Assembly: GCA_905479945.1 (NCBI GenBank)
Contig: CAJQOP010000065.1
Coordinates: forward strand, 26,784-90,783
DNA: 64,000 nucleotides
Direction of reading: 5' to 3'
DNA from: an uncultured Glaciecola sp.
GTDB taxonomy: Bacteria > Pseudomonadota > Gammaproteobacteria > Enterobacterales > Alteromonadaceae
The position numbers and the translations under genes were made by a program. Below the pieces are notes generated by a model. The model ran no database searches. It saw nothing but the letters and a program-made list of their open reading frames with translations, and was not told the DNA's origin. Positions 8,801-17,253 of this stretch are shown here, piece after piece. Position 1 is the first letter of the stretch, and each line of letters begins with the position of its first letter.

Positions 8801-10495
8801 GCCTGGACCACTTAAAAGCAAATTTGAGGTCCGGATATCATAACCGATGATATTAAATAAAGTGTCAACGTTTAACCCTAAGGGTTTTAAATCAATTAAC
8901 TCTGCCGAAAAGTTAAGAGTGTCGAAACGAACTAAACCAAGATCGGATAACGACCATATTATATTGTTTCCTTGTTGAACTAAGGCCCAGGAATACATAT
9001 CAAACAGAGCAGCTTGATCTGGCGATAAACCACTGAGATCTTTCATGCTAGAGCTTGCAATATCAAAAACTCTCAAGCCCATGCCTGTAGCTAGCCATAA
9101 TTCCTTTTGGTTATTACTTAGAATAGACTCAACATGTGATTCGTCATATTCAGCCACATCTTCATCTGACTTTAAAAACTGCTCTATTTGATTGGTAAGC
9201 AAGTTTATGCGATTTAAGCCATTTGTTGTGCCAGCCCAAAGCGTAGTCTGATTTTGTTGATATAATGAAACAACGTTGTTATCAGTGAGTTTGTTCGCTG
9301 TTTTTGTGTATAACTGGTTAGAGTAGGTTTTAAAAAACGTACTTTTGGGTGACCAAAACATGGCACCATTAAATTTAGTACCAAACCAAACATTACCGAC
9401 AGAGTCTGTTTCAATCGCTAAGATACTTTTGTCAGAAATTTCTTGAAAATTTTGTCGAGGTTCAAACAAGAACGTGACATCCGTGCCATCGAGATTAGTT
9501 CGGTACAATCCCTTGTCTGTGCCAATATAAATATTACTGTCATTTACAATTTTTAAGCTCCAGATATTTCGGAGGCTATCAATTGTCGTAGCTATTGGCA
9601 TTGCACTGTCGCTAAGTACAAATTCTTTCAAAGCGCCAAGTGATATTTGATATAAGCCCTGTACCGTGCCTATCCAGAGTTGACCGTTTGGCATAAGCAT
9701 TAATTGCTTCACATTTTGATTATTTTCATGTAACTCATCGCTAATACTTTCGGGCAAAAATTCAATTTTTGTGACTTTATTAGTCGAAAGGTTCATAGAA
9801 AACAAACCGTCAGATGTTCCGATAAGTAGCAAGTCTCCAGATTTATAAGCTGTTCTTATAATATCGCCGGTTTCCAAACTCTCTTTATTCAAAGTAAATA
9901 GCGTGCTTACTTGGCCCCTTTCATAACTAAACAAGTCAATTTGCTGATCAGAAGCGATTAATATGTCACCATTATCAACTTCGCATATGAATTCCGAATA
10001 TTGCCTCCACCCAGTCCCATCTAGGGTTTTATGGTCAACAATGTTTGTTGCTTCTCGTTTAATTGGATCAAACTTAAAAACACCTTTATCTTCAGTGCTA
10101 ATCCACATGTTTTCTCGGCTATCTTGAAAAATTTCGGAGACAGGCGTGTTCAAGAACTCACCTTGTGGACCCTCAACATGAATTACTTTGTTTCCGTCAT
10201 ATCTGTCAATTCCTTCTTCATTGGCTACCCATAAGAATCCATGCGTATCAATAAGCAAATCACGAATTGTGTTTTGGTTTAGGCCATCGGAAGTATCTAA
10301 ATGAGATAATCGAGGTGCCTGTATAAGGGGATTATTGTAATCAGCGGATGTAGAAGCAAAAGTGAAGCTCGATAATAGAAAGCACAGTGCTCCTACCATC
10401 GTCAGTAAGCGCAGGGATGAGTCGACTTTGATTCTCGGCAAAAGCCTTAAGTTTCCATTCAATTTAGAACTCAGAAATAGTTGTTGTTTTACCAT
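5816..10495 (-). CDS. Hybrid sensor: two-component-type beta-propeller, Y_Y_Y, PAS, GGDEF and EAL domains
   Basis: This 1559-aa membrane protein probably senses an envelope signal and makes and/or degrades cyclic di-GMP. A signal/anchor (LRLLTMVGALCFLLSSFTFA) precedes about 700 residues of regulator-propeller repeats (LWVAN, MWIST, LWIGT, VWFGT). A Y_Y_Y-like domain and a membrane helix near residue 842 (IYVLLLICSLVWFILRR) follow. The cytoplasmic part has two PAS-like domains, then GGDEF near 1203. The diguanylate cyclase motif is intact (RLGGDEF) and an RxxD inhibitory site (RGND) lies five residues before it. The EAL domain reads EML near 1332 but keeps DDFGTGYSS, LKIDKSF and AEGIET, so phosphodiesterase activity is possible. 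No chemotaxis or kinase domain is present. Confidence 0.9.
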   Translation of the reverse strand: MVKQQLFLSSKLNGNLRLLPRIKVDSSLRLLTMVGALCFLLSSFTFASTSADYNNPLIQAPRLSHLDTSDGLNQNTIRDLLIDTHGFLWVANEEGIDRYDGNKVIHVEGPQGEFLNTPVSEIFQDSRENMWISTEDKGVFKFDPIKREATNIVDHKTLDGTGWRQYSEFICEVDNGDILIASDQQIDLFSYERGQVSTLFTLNKESLETGDIIRTAYKSGDLLLIGTSDGLFSMNLSTNKVTKIEFLPESISDELHENNQNVKQLMLMPNGQLWIGTVQGLYQISLGALKEFVLSDSAMPIATTIDSLRNIWSLKIVNDSNIYIGTDKGLYRTNLDGTDVTFLFEPRQNFQEISDKSILAIETDSVGNVWFGTKFNGAMFWSPKSTFFKTYSNQLYTKTANKLTDNNVVSLYQQNQTTLWAGTTNGLNRINLLTNQIEQFLKSDEDVAEYDESHVESILSNNQKELWLATGMGLRVFDIASSSMKDLSGLSPDQAALFDMYSWALVQQGNNIIWSLSDLGLVRFDTLNFSAELIDLKPLGLNVDTLFNIIGYDIRTSNLLLSGPGQLIGFNTTNRKIEQLHSIESDGVSSSMLPTSWLRDDKNNFWLSYAGKALYQLDGNSFLNINKYSTDNYLSSNLIYGLALDTKDHLWFSSHSGIHEFSPNYQSLSTYQYMQGVSSTEFNQSAFASLSDGRLAYGSVNGITIFEPSQVSTSQTNITAEPVITQIELSSRQITMPYKNLNNSALELEHDDIGLTVHFSSLDYAASGTQRYRYRLVSNTKVINFPGAVSNKVEFSILRPGKHVLEIYSAVAGPKTPAAAKLYINVKYSPLLSPLAVSIYVLLLICSLVWFILRRNRAQAVLALANDQVTLYNKRLTSALKASNSDIWEWSSETNVITTPRLHNDLGYSADYLNIDFEKHLSLVHEVDRLQYLSAWRQFIRGEEEQFDNTYRVRSVSGGYLWFRDAGSISSGDNEIITVTGTYTNVTESVASKERLKLFGDAFKHTRDWVLVFDRDRQPLGANPSFYKAFTIDEDTDFSVQLMYIIDRQEGMKRKFISKIATLKPSEHWETEVEFILNEKRVTTKTTVNAIANESDERLIEYYLVIMTDITEQVLAQESLLRLANYDELTGLVNRSLLIEKLKQSILYAKRHSTKLCVIFIDLDRFKPINDTFGHQAGDKVIVEIANRIKGKLRGNDIVSRLGGDEFVVVLEEVDGLPSINKVVTELLHTIEEPIYLDSHSVSVSGSAGIAMYPDDAVDAESLLINSDVAMYSAKESGKNAYRHFTSSMNDKVQQDMLLQNKLKIAVSRNEFQNYYQAIINSETQQTVGFEMLMRWESENEYVSPAVFIPIAEQMGLIIDMTMQAIDRGLSDVASWYKKGFRGYMAINLSAKQFSKRPDFEKILELLNKHSLPTSCLRFEITEGLLVDNHDKTVDYMHEMRELGFKISLDDFGTGYSSLRYLKDFPIDVLKIDKSFVDDIGIDKGTESIIESTLIMTNMLKMDTVAEGIETKTQVAYFDKTNCRFLQGFFFSKPLPNEQCYDLLQKDWSSKFAIQNEIG

Positions 10496-10710
10496 TAACC
10501 GCTTTTGCCTTTTAAACTGAAGAGAGCTTAAATAAAACAGTTTCTTTAGTGGTTAAAGTGATGCTTTAAACATAGGTTTAATTTACCTCAATCCTCTCTA
10601 ATTGTCATCATGCAAAGCATACTTTTCATACTATAAGGTATGCGTCGTTCATCAATATTGACGAGGGCCTTATTTTTATAATCGTAAAGCCGGCTTAAAT
10701 TGAATAACAG

Positions 10711-12477
10711 TTACAAGCAACATGCACAATTTCTTTTGGTTCTTTCCATCATACCAATACCAGGATTAAATGTGTTCGTCGGGTCAAGGTCCCGATAAAA
10801 GTCTTTTAGATCTGAAGTTGCTTCATAAAGGTGTCCTACATTATGTTCAGCAGGATATTTTGCACCTCTGTCGTTAAGTATTTCAAGCATCCGCTTTTTA
10901 ACTTGTTTCGCATCCGAACCCTTTTTTAAAATGTAGTCTTGATGAAACACGTAACAAAAAAAGTGTCCGTAGTAGAGTTTCTTATCTATTTGATTGCTTA
11001 GATCATCAGGCAGTTTCTCGAACCAATCTAGTTGATTCCGTGGCAAAGCAATATCCAAGGCAAGGATTTCACCTACGTCTTTTTGAAACATTGTGTGATA
11101 TCTCATTGCTGCACCAGCTGCCGCGAATCGATGTAAATAAGCGCGTTTCGCTTCGTTACTATCGCAAATAAAAAAGCTACCTGTTTTAGATTGACTAAAA
11201 AACGTAGAAAGAAAATCTTCAGCTTCAGATATGCCCTCGTCGCTCATTTTCAAAATGAGATGATGTTCATATTCCTTTCGATAAGCTAATAACCGTGACG
11301 GTAAATGTTGTCGAAACAAACTACTGAAAAATTGCATGCACTTGTCAGTAATTGCATTTGGCAGCCAACTTATTTTGTTTAATGAAGCGTCTATTCGCCC
11401 CTTAATTGAGAACATACGGGGAAGTTGGTCGGTACCTAAATGCAAAACGCTTAAAAAGGTGTCTTTGCCGTATTTTTCAGAAACATCAAATATGTCACGA
11501 TGCATATACTCGCCTACTTCAGGCACATTTTTAAAAGTAGATAGTATCTTTTTACGCAGTTCAGCTAGTTCTTTTGTGCCGTTAGTGCCTATATAAAAGG
11601 TTTGTTCACGCTCCGCAATAGGGTATGTGTCTAATCGAACAGCAAAAACAGCTAATTTACCAGCGCAACCGCTCGCTTCATGCAAACGACGCCGGTCAGC
11701 ATTAAATCGACTAGGTGTATCGGCGTTTACATCTCTTATGCGTTCAACATACTCTTTGTCAGACGCTAATTTACTGCTTTGAGAGATGGCTTCACTAACA
11801 AAATCGCCATTTTGTAAGTTAGTTAATATCGCCTTTGGAGAGTCACCAAGATCAATATCTAAATGGTTAACTAAGATTAGTTCACCATGCTCATTTATTT
11901 GTGCAAAGACTGACAATTCAGTGTATGCCGGACCTCTTTTAACCAGCGCTCCACCAGAATTATTGGCCACACCACCAATGATAGAAGCCCCTAGGCAAGA
12001 CGACCCAATAATTGAATGTGGCGCTCTTCCAACATCAGCAAGCTGTTTTTCAAGGTGGTGCAAGGTTGCCCCTGGCAAGCTCACAACCTGCCTTCCTGAG
12101 TCGATAAGATATAGCTTATCAATCGCCAAAGTATTAATAACAACAACCGGTCGATCGTATTGCTCTCCATTGGGAGTGGAGCCTTCAGTTAAACCAGTAT
12201 TGGCCGCTTGCATTACTATAATGGCGTTTGATGCCACACAAACTTCAAGACTTTGCCATAACTGCAATAAGGTTTGAGGGAAAAGCACCGCTAATGCGCT
12301 ACCACCACCCGAGCGCCAACCCAGGCGATAATGCGCATTCTTTTTAGGGTCAGCCTTCACATTCGAAGGTGACAGGATTTGGCTTAGCTCGTTTAAAATC
12401 GCATCATTGCTTATCGGACTTTTCAATCTGTTGTTAATACCAGTTAAAAATACTGCATTATCGTGTAATTCATTCAT
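10711..12477 (-). CDS. dld: Quinone-dependent D-lactate dehydrogenase
   Basis: Dld oxidises D-lactate to pyruvate and passes electrons to the quinone pool at the inner membrane. The 588-aa protein matches E. coli-type Dld. The PCMH FAD-binding region has the family features RLGWRSGGGSALAV, AANTGLTEGSTPNG, SLPGATLHHLEKQL and ASIIGGVANNSGGALVKRGP. The membrane-binding C-terminal domain follows and ends in the Cys-rich tail NCACCL. The gene is not next to a lactate permease or regulator; the next gene downstream is the unrelated 1559-aa sensor, 215 bp away. Confidence 0.92.
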   Translation of the reverse strand: MNELHDNAVFLTGINNRLKSPISNDAILNELSQILSPSNVKADPKKNAHYRLGWRSGGGSALAVLFPQTLLQLWQSLEVCVASNAIIVMQAANTGLTEGSTPNGEQYDRPVVVINTLAIDKLYLIDSGRQVVSLPGATLHHLEKQLADVGRAPHSIIGSSCLGASIIGGVANNSGGALVKRGPAYTELSVFAQINEHGELILVNHLDIDLGDSPKAILTNLQNGDFVSEAISQSSKLASDKEYVERIRDVNADTPSRFNADRRRLHEASGCAGKLAVFAVRLDTYPIAEREQTFYIGTNGTKELAELRKKILSTFKNVPEVGEYMHRDIFDVSEKYGKDTFLSVLHLGTDQLPRMFSIKGRIDASLNKISWLPNAITDKCMQFFSSLFRQHLPSRLLAYRKEYEHHLILKMSDEGISEAEDFLSTFFSQSKTGSFFICDSNEAKRAYLHRFAAAGAAMRYHTMFQKDVGEILALDIALPRNQLDWFEKLPDDLSNQIDKKLYYGHFFCYVFHQDYILKKGSDAKQVKKRMLEILNDRGAKYPAEHNVGHLYEATSDLKDFYRDLDPTNTFNPGIGMMERTKRNCACCL

Positions 12478-12613
12478 GCTGTTAAACCTGAACAGCCAAA
12501 CATATCGATTGCAAACATCACAATGAATCCCCGTAGGTTTCGGATACTTATTAATGAATAAAAATTAACACAAAACCAGCCTCTAAAAAAGTTTAAGCAC
12601 AACATTCTATTTT

Positions 12614-13933
12614 TCAAACTTTCATCTTGTTGTGTGCATCGGTAATGTCAATGCGGCCTACTTTAGCGGCATTTTTAATATGTTTAATAACAGGTGCCAA
12701 TTGAAACAAGTCTCCATTTAAACCAACTAATTGTTTGTCGATGCCTTGCTGCTTGGCAATGTTTGCATTAGCTTGTAAATGCATGCTTTCGCCATGCACA
12801 GGTATCGCGACTTTGGGCTTTACCCAATCATACATATCGCAAAGGTCCTGCTCATTCGGGTGACCTGAAGCATGAATGATAAACTCTGAAGTAGAAGATT
12901 GAATGCACTTAAGTCCTTTTTGTTCCAGCTTAGCAATCATGTTATCGATAGCTTTCTCGTTACCGGGAATAGTGATCGAACTAAAAATAAGCGTATCTCC
13001 TGCATCAACCTCACAGTTAGGATGTGAATCTGCAGCTAATCGGCCTAGTGCAGCTCTTGGTTCTCCTTGGCTGCCTGTCGCGACAATCATGACCTCATGT
13101 TTGGGTAAATAGCCGATGTCTCTGCGATGGGAGATCTTTAACTCATCCGGCCAATATCCTGTCGAACGCGCGATGCTATACATATTTTCTAAGGAACGTC
13201 CTAGCAATGTCATGTATCGACCTGTTTTAGCCGCCACACGAGCCAAGCTAATTAAGCGCGCAACATTACTGCCAAAACAAGTAACAATAACTCTACCCTG
13301 CTGTTTTTGAATAGTGCGTAACAAACCTAGCTCACAATCGCCTTCCGACAATGAATAACCTGAGCGCAAGGCATTCGTAGAATCACAAACCATCGCGGTT
13401 GGCTTCATTTTTGCGAGTTCTTTGAATGGCGCAGAATCAAATGGTGCATCGGTTATTGGGTTAAAATCGATTTTCCAATCTGCAGTATGAAAGACAGAGC
13501 CAACTGGCGTTTGAATGAATAGTGCTTGAGCATCAGGGAGAGAATGCGTGATGGATAACCAAGAAACTGTAAAATGGCCGATAGTGATTGTATCGCCGGG
13601 TTCGACGACAACAATTTTAATTAACTCAGCTATATCTGTGCCAGACAGTTTTCGTCGCAGCACTTCTGCTGTAAATTTGGTGGTATATACAGGGCATGTG
13701 AATTTTTTCCACAAGGCAGGCAATGCGCCTACGTGATCTTCATGTGCATGGGTAATAACAATACCACATAAACTCTCTTGCCTATTTTCTATAAAAACAG
13801 GATCAGGCGCAACCATGTCGAAACGTTTGACTGTCGTACTTTCATCATCACTTTGGTCAAGAGGCGCTTTGAAGGTAACTCCGCAATCAACCATTAACCA
13901 CTGATTATTGTGTCCATAAAGGTTCATGTTCAT
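12614..13933 (-). CDS. RNase J-like beta-CASP metallo-beta-lactamase ribonuclease, N-terminal frame disrupted
   Basis: Members of this family cut or trim RNA in the cytoplasm using two zinc ions. The 439-aa open frame has the metal motif THAHEDHVGAL, SITHSLPDA, HTADWKID, and the beta-CASP motifs STNALRSG, ASGHPNEQDL and IPVHGE. It is shorter than Firmicutes RNase J (about 550 aa) because the C-terminal domain is absent. The family motif GGTGEIGMNMNLYGH should begin the protein. Here only MNMNLYGH follows the first ATG (13933), while the rest, including FLPLGGTGEIG, is encoded upstream but separated by an in-frame TAG at a run of seven G. Removing one G restores the join. Sequencing error, mutation or phase variation could explain it. 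Confidence 0.8.
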   Translation of the reverse strand: MNMNLYGHNNQWLMVDCGVTFKAPLDQSDDESTTVKRFDMVAPDPVFIENRQESLCGIVITHAHEDHVGALPALWKKFTCPVYTTKFTAEVLRRKLSGTDIAELIKIVVVEPGDTITIGHFTVSWLSITHSLPDAQALFIQTPVGSVFHTADWKIDFNPITDAPFDSAPFKELAKMKPTAMVCDSTNALRSGYSLSEGDCELGLLRTIQKQQGRVIVTCFGSNVARLISLARVAAKTGRYMTLLGRSLENMYSIARSTGYWPDELKISHRRDIGYLPKHEVMIVATGSQGEPRAALGRLAADSHPNCEVDAGDTLIFSSITIPGNEKAIDNMIAKLEQKGLKCIQSSTSEFIIHASGHPNEQDLCDMYDWVKPKVAIPVHGESMHLQANANIAKQQGIDKQLVGLNGDLFQLAPVIKHIKNAAKVGRIDITDAHNKMKV

Positions 13934-14342
13934 GCCAATTTCGCCTGTCCCCCCCTAGAGGTAAGAAAAATAGATCTTTATTACTTGGACGAACCGTTCG
14001 AAAATAGTTAATAACAACCTCGCTATATATTTATCGGGACTTCAATCACTTTTCTTGAAAAGCATAATGTAAAACAGAGTTTTGTATTATAACGATCAAA
14101 AGTTATTTAAGTGAATATTTGTATTAACAATTCCCTAGTTTATGTAACACAGACTATAAGATATTTCCTGCTTGCTGATACTCACATTAAGTAAGTAGTT
14201 TCTGAATCTCGGTCTGTTGCATCGAGGGTGATTAACGTTTAATCTTTGCGCATACTGCACAATTAGCAAGGTAAAACCCATCAGTAACTCAAAGATCAAC
14301 GACGATCTCAGGCTTGACCCGCGTCTCAAACCACTGCTAAAC
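13934..14342. other. Interval with displaced N-terminal coding ends of both flanking genes
   Basis: This 409-bp gap lies between the divergent RNase J-like and esterase genes. On the minus strand 13934-13980 encodes the missing N-terminus of the nuclease (KDLFFLPLGGTGEIG) in a frame shifted at the G7 tract 13949-13955. On the plus strand 14280-14342 encodes residues in frame with the esterase (DDLRLDPRLKPLLN) but without ATG, GTG or TTG. No terminator or RNA gene is apparent. Confidence 0.6.
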
Positions 14343-15323
14343 ATGATGCAGTTGCCGCCGGCACATGACTTCGAGAGCCGCGAGCAAATTCTTAATCAGG
14401 CGAATTCCGTAAAAGCTGTTGCCGCTCGCAAAGGACAGGATAGCTTTCTTGAACGCTTCGACAACGAAGACATAGCACCCTCCGCCGGACTTACTATTTC
14501 GACTAAGGAATTCACGTCTTCGCCGGATGGCAACAGTATCAAGATTCAATTGATTCAAGCTAAATCCGACGAGCCGCTGCCTTGTGTTTATTACATCCAT
14601 GGTGGCGGGATGATGGCCATGTCTTGTTATGACGGGCACTATCGCGCTTGGGGCAAGATTATTGCGGCTTGCGGTGTGAATGTTGCAATGGTTGACTTCC
14701 GCAACTGCGTTACGCCGAGTTCTGCTATCGATGTTGCTCCTTTTCCTGCTGGACTAAACGATTGTGTGTCGGGCCTAAAGTGGGTTTCTGAGAATGCAGC
14801 CTCGATGAACATCGATCCTAAACGAATCATCATCTGCGGAGAAAGCGGAGGTGGTAACTTGACTCTAGCTGCAGGGCTTAAGCTAAAGCAGGAAAACAAG
14901 CTCAACTTGATCCACGGGCTCTACGCGCTTTGTCCTTACATCGCAGGAACCTGGCCACTTGAAGAAAATCCTTCATCTGTTGAGAACAACGGCATCTTGC
15001 TCGACTTGCACAGTAATTACGGCGCGATGGCTTACGGTATTGAAGAACTCGAGAAGCGAAACCCTCTTGCTTGGCCCCGTTTTGCAAAGAGTGAGGACGT
15101 GCAGGGCTTTCCTCCGACAATGATTAGCGTGAATGAATGCGATCCACTTCGCGACGAAGGTATCAACTTTTATCGCTTCTTGTTGCAAGAAGGTATAGAA
15201 GCTCGGTGTCGGCAAGTCATGGGTACAGCACACGCAACCGAAATATTTCCAAGCGCCTGTCCGGAGATTAGCCGCGAAACGGCTCGCAATATTGCTGATT
15301 TCTGTCGAGACCCTGGCCGCTAA
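14343..15323 (+). CDS. Alpha/beta hydrolase, hormone-sensitive-lipase family esterase
   Basis: This is a serine esterase or lipase, probably cytoplasmic, acting on short acyl or aryl esters. The 326-aa frame shows the oxyanion motif YIHGGGMM, the nucleophile elbow GESGGG, an acid in ECDPLRDEG and a catalytic His in TAHATE, in family order. The usual GDSAGG elbow is GESGGG here. The first ATG (14343) has no ribosome site. In-frame codons upstream (NDDLRLDPRLKPLLN) look like the family's normal N-terminus, and AAGG lies 8 nt before an ATC codon at 14280, so translation may begin there. GC content seems higher than in neighbouring genes, hinting at transfer. Substrate unknown. Confidence 0.8.
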   Translation: MMQLPPAHDFESREQILNQANSVKAVAARKGQDSFLERFDNEDIAPSAGLTISTKEFTSSPDGNSIKIQLIQAKSDEPLPCVYYIHGGGMMAMSCYDGHYRAWGKIIAACGVNVAMVDFRNCVTPSSAIDVAPFPAGLNDCVSGLKWVSENAASMNIDPKRIIICGESGGGNLTLAAGLKLKQENKLNLIHGLYALCPYIAGTWPLEENPSSVENNGILLDLHSNYGAMAYGIEELEKRNPLAWPRFAKSEDVQGFPPTMISVNECDPLRDEGINFYRFLLQEGIEARCRQVMGTAHATEIFPSACPEISRETARNIADFCRDPGR

Positions 15324-15392
15324 GCACTAACGCCATTACTCGAATAAGCTTAGAGGAAAAAGACTAGCCTGTACTAAAGTTCAATAGGATGT

Positions 15393-15420
15393 ATTAACGC
15401 TTATATATTAACGCTTATGT
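15393..15420. repeat. 14-bp tandem repeat x2
   Basis: ATTAACGCTTATAT at 15393-15406 is followed by a near-identical copy at 15407-15420 with one change. It lies between the convergent esterase and thioesterase genes. Confidence 0.9.
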
Positions 15421-15437
15421 ACTTACTTTAAATACGC

Positions 15438-16241
15438 CTAATCGAATACAGCAGTGGTTTGGCGTGATAGCGCGATAACCTCTCCATGATTATCCCATAT
15501 TGTAGCCTCAGTATGACCATAGCCATCTGCCGCTTGGCGGGTGTCTTCTTTATAAGCAAACCAATCGCTTGGAGCCAGAGTTCTATGAGGATAGATAAAT
15601 TCAAGATTCCAGCTTATCGTGCTCGCAGGAGCCGGCCAACGCAGCTGCTGTATTAGGGTCGGAGGCCAAGCATCAATCATACTGATGATATGCGCTTCGC
15701 TGATTTCCTGAGGTGGTTTTTTAAAACGCATCCAGCCGTAATAGTGACTGCTTTTCTTACCCGTAAAGGGAAGACCACCAGCATCAATTGAAAGCTCATA
15801 GTGCTGCAAAAACTTTGGTGTTACTTTAGGTATATTGGGAATGAACTTGGCTTTTTCGGGTATTGTCATATTGTGCTGGTCATTATTATCAACCGCCGTT
15901 TTGGACTGCCTCGCTTTAGCAAAGCACAATTGCGTAAGCACGCAATTTTTATCATCTTGTATTGCGCGAGCAAGCACTTGGGAGACGTTTTTACCTTCAC
16001 GCACAATTTCAACACTAATCTGGAAAGGAACATCAAACAGCAAGGGGCCAACAAAGCTAGTAGTCATCGAACGCAGCGGGCGATCAACTTCAATATACTC
16101 CTTCGCAGCGCTATACAGCATTGCTGCCGACAAGCCCCCAAAAACGGTGCGGCCTTGCGACCAATCTTTAGGAATGCTAATTAACACTTCGGGCTGCTGG
16201 CGCTGTTTTCGCGCGAGTGCTATTAATGCATCAAAATCCAT
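15438..16241 (-). CDS. Acyl-CoA thioesterase, double hot-dog (TesB-like) family
   Basis: It is predicted to hydrolyse acyl-CoA to fatty acid and CoA in the cytoplasm. The 267-aa protein begins with a short helix, then has the first hot-dog signature WSQGRTVFGGLSAAMLYSAA and SFVGPLLFDVPFQISVEIVR. A second hot-dog half contains MIDAWPPTLIQQL and SWNLEFIYPHRT. This layout fits TesB-like thioesterases of the PF13622 type. It is a single gene, separated from the response regulator by a 292-bp divergent region, with no lipid-metabolism partner beside it. Substrate chain length is not predictable here. Confidence 0.8.
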   Translation of the reverse strand: MDFDALIALARKQRQQPEVLISIPKDWSQGRTVFGGLSAAMLYSAAKEYIEVDRPLRSMTTSFVGPLLFDVPFQISVEIVREGKNVSQVLARAIQDDKNCVLTQLCFAKARQSKTAVDNNDQHNMTIPEKAKFIPNIPKVTPKFLQHYELSIDAGGLPFTGKKSSHYYGWMRFKKPPQEISEAHIISMIDAWPPTLIQQLRWPAPASTISWNLEFIYPHRTLAPSDWFAYKEDTRQAADGYGHTEATIWDNHGEVIALSRQTTAVFD

Positions 16242-16469
16242 AGTCTGTCTAATTTAAGTGATCGAAGTAGTTAGTATATCTTGAATACGCAGCAAAGACG
16301 CAAGCAGTTCAAAGCGTTGTAGCAGTAAAGTTGCATTAGGCCTAATTTGAGCTAGGGTAGTTTTGAGCCTAAGTTCTTTGAGATTAGACAGTTTTGCTCT
16401 GTAATTAGGCTTATTTTGAATCGACCCTATTTAAAATCCATACGCCTTTCAAACTTATACCTCTATTTT

Positions 16470-16486
16470 GTTAAGGTTAACTTAAG
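16470..16486 (+). promoter_or_regulatory. PmrA/QseB-like box and promoter of the response-regulator operon
   Basis: GTTAAG-GTTAA-CTTAAG forms a direct repeat with N5 spacing, like the PmrA box. It overlaps the expected -35 region of a TATAAT -10 element at 16495-16500, placing a transcription start near 16507, about 27 nt before the ATG of the regulator gene. This suggests positive autoregulation. Confidence 0.6.
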
Positions 16487-16533
16487 CTTTAGGTTATAAT
16501 ATCGGCTTACTGTCCAAGCAATACAATAAGCGT

Positions 16534-17199
16534 ATGAGATTACTTTTAGTTGAAGATGATACCCGCCTTGCCGAAGCCTTGAGTAAGTCATTGCATCACA
16601 AAGGTTACGCAATAACTCATATGGCCTGTGCTGCAGATGCTCTTGCCTCGCTATCCAGCAACGAATTCACAATGATGATCCTTGATTTAGGCCTACCTGA
16701 CATGGACGGTGTTGACTTGCTGAAGTTAGCTAAAAATAAATACCCTACTCTCGCAGTTATTATTTTAACGGCAAGAGATACAACGACAGATAAAATTGAT
16801 GGCTTAGATGCCGGCGCCGACGATTATTTGGCAAAGCCATTTGATATCGAAGAGTTACTTGCTCGTATTAGAGCCATTGAGCGACGATCTGGCACATCAA
16901 CTTCATCTAAGATCGAAATTGATAACGTAACCTTAGATGTTGCAGCGCACGAACTTGATGTCAATCAACAGAAGGTTGAATTACCTCGCAGAGAGTTCAT
17001 GTTGCTTAAAGCGCTCATGGAGAATCATGGTAGAATTCAAAGCAAACAGCACCTAGAACAAACACTTTATGAATGGGGAGAAGAAGTAAGCAGCAATGCA
17101 ATAGAGGTGCATGTCCATAATTTACGAAAAAGGCTACCAGATCAATTTATTAAAACGATTAGAGGCGTTGGCTACACTATTTCAAAAAGGACTAACTAA
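16534..17199 (+). CDS. OmpR-family response regulator (QseB/PmrA-like)
   Basis: This is a cytoplasmic DNA-binding regulator activated by phosphorylation from the next gene's kinase. The 221-aa protein has an N-terminal receiver with acidic pocket D8/D9, phospho-acceptor D51 in ILDLGLPDMDG, T79 and K101, then a winged-helix DNA-binding domain ending in RGVGYTISK. The LGLP and RRSG features are typical of QseB/PmrA rather than PhoB or OmpR proper. A PmrA-like box sits in its own promoter, and similar boxes stand before the tlpA-like gene (21360) and beside the LysR gene (24982). It is probably cotranscribed with the kinase and the metal/redox genes downstream. Confidence 0.9.
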   Translation: MRLLLVEDDTRLAEALSKSLHHKGYAITHMACAADALASLSSNEFTMMILDLGLPDMDGVDLLKLAKNKYPTLAVIILTARDTTTDKIDGLDAGADDYLAKPFDIEELLARIRAIERRSGTSTSSKIEIDNVTLDVAAHELDVNQQKVELPRREFMLLKALMENHGRIQSKQHLEQTLYEWGEEVSSNAIEVHVHNLRKRLPDQFIKTIRGVGYTISKRTN

Positions 17200-17253
17200 T
17201 TTCTGATTCAATAAACAATCGCTCACAAATTACCGTGTTAAATACAAAAGCAA

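Noticed and set aside
11786..12277. 163-codon plus-strand frame inside dld
   Set aside because: It mirrors the conserved FAD-binding region of D-lactate dehydrogenase on the other strand and has no independent signal.
16334..16343. TTAGGCCTAA palindrome upstream of the response regulator
   Set aside because: It is ten bases, occurs once, and is far from the promoter that carries the PmrA-like box.
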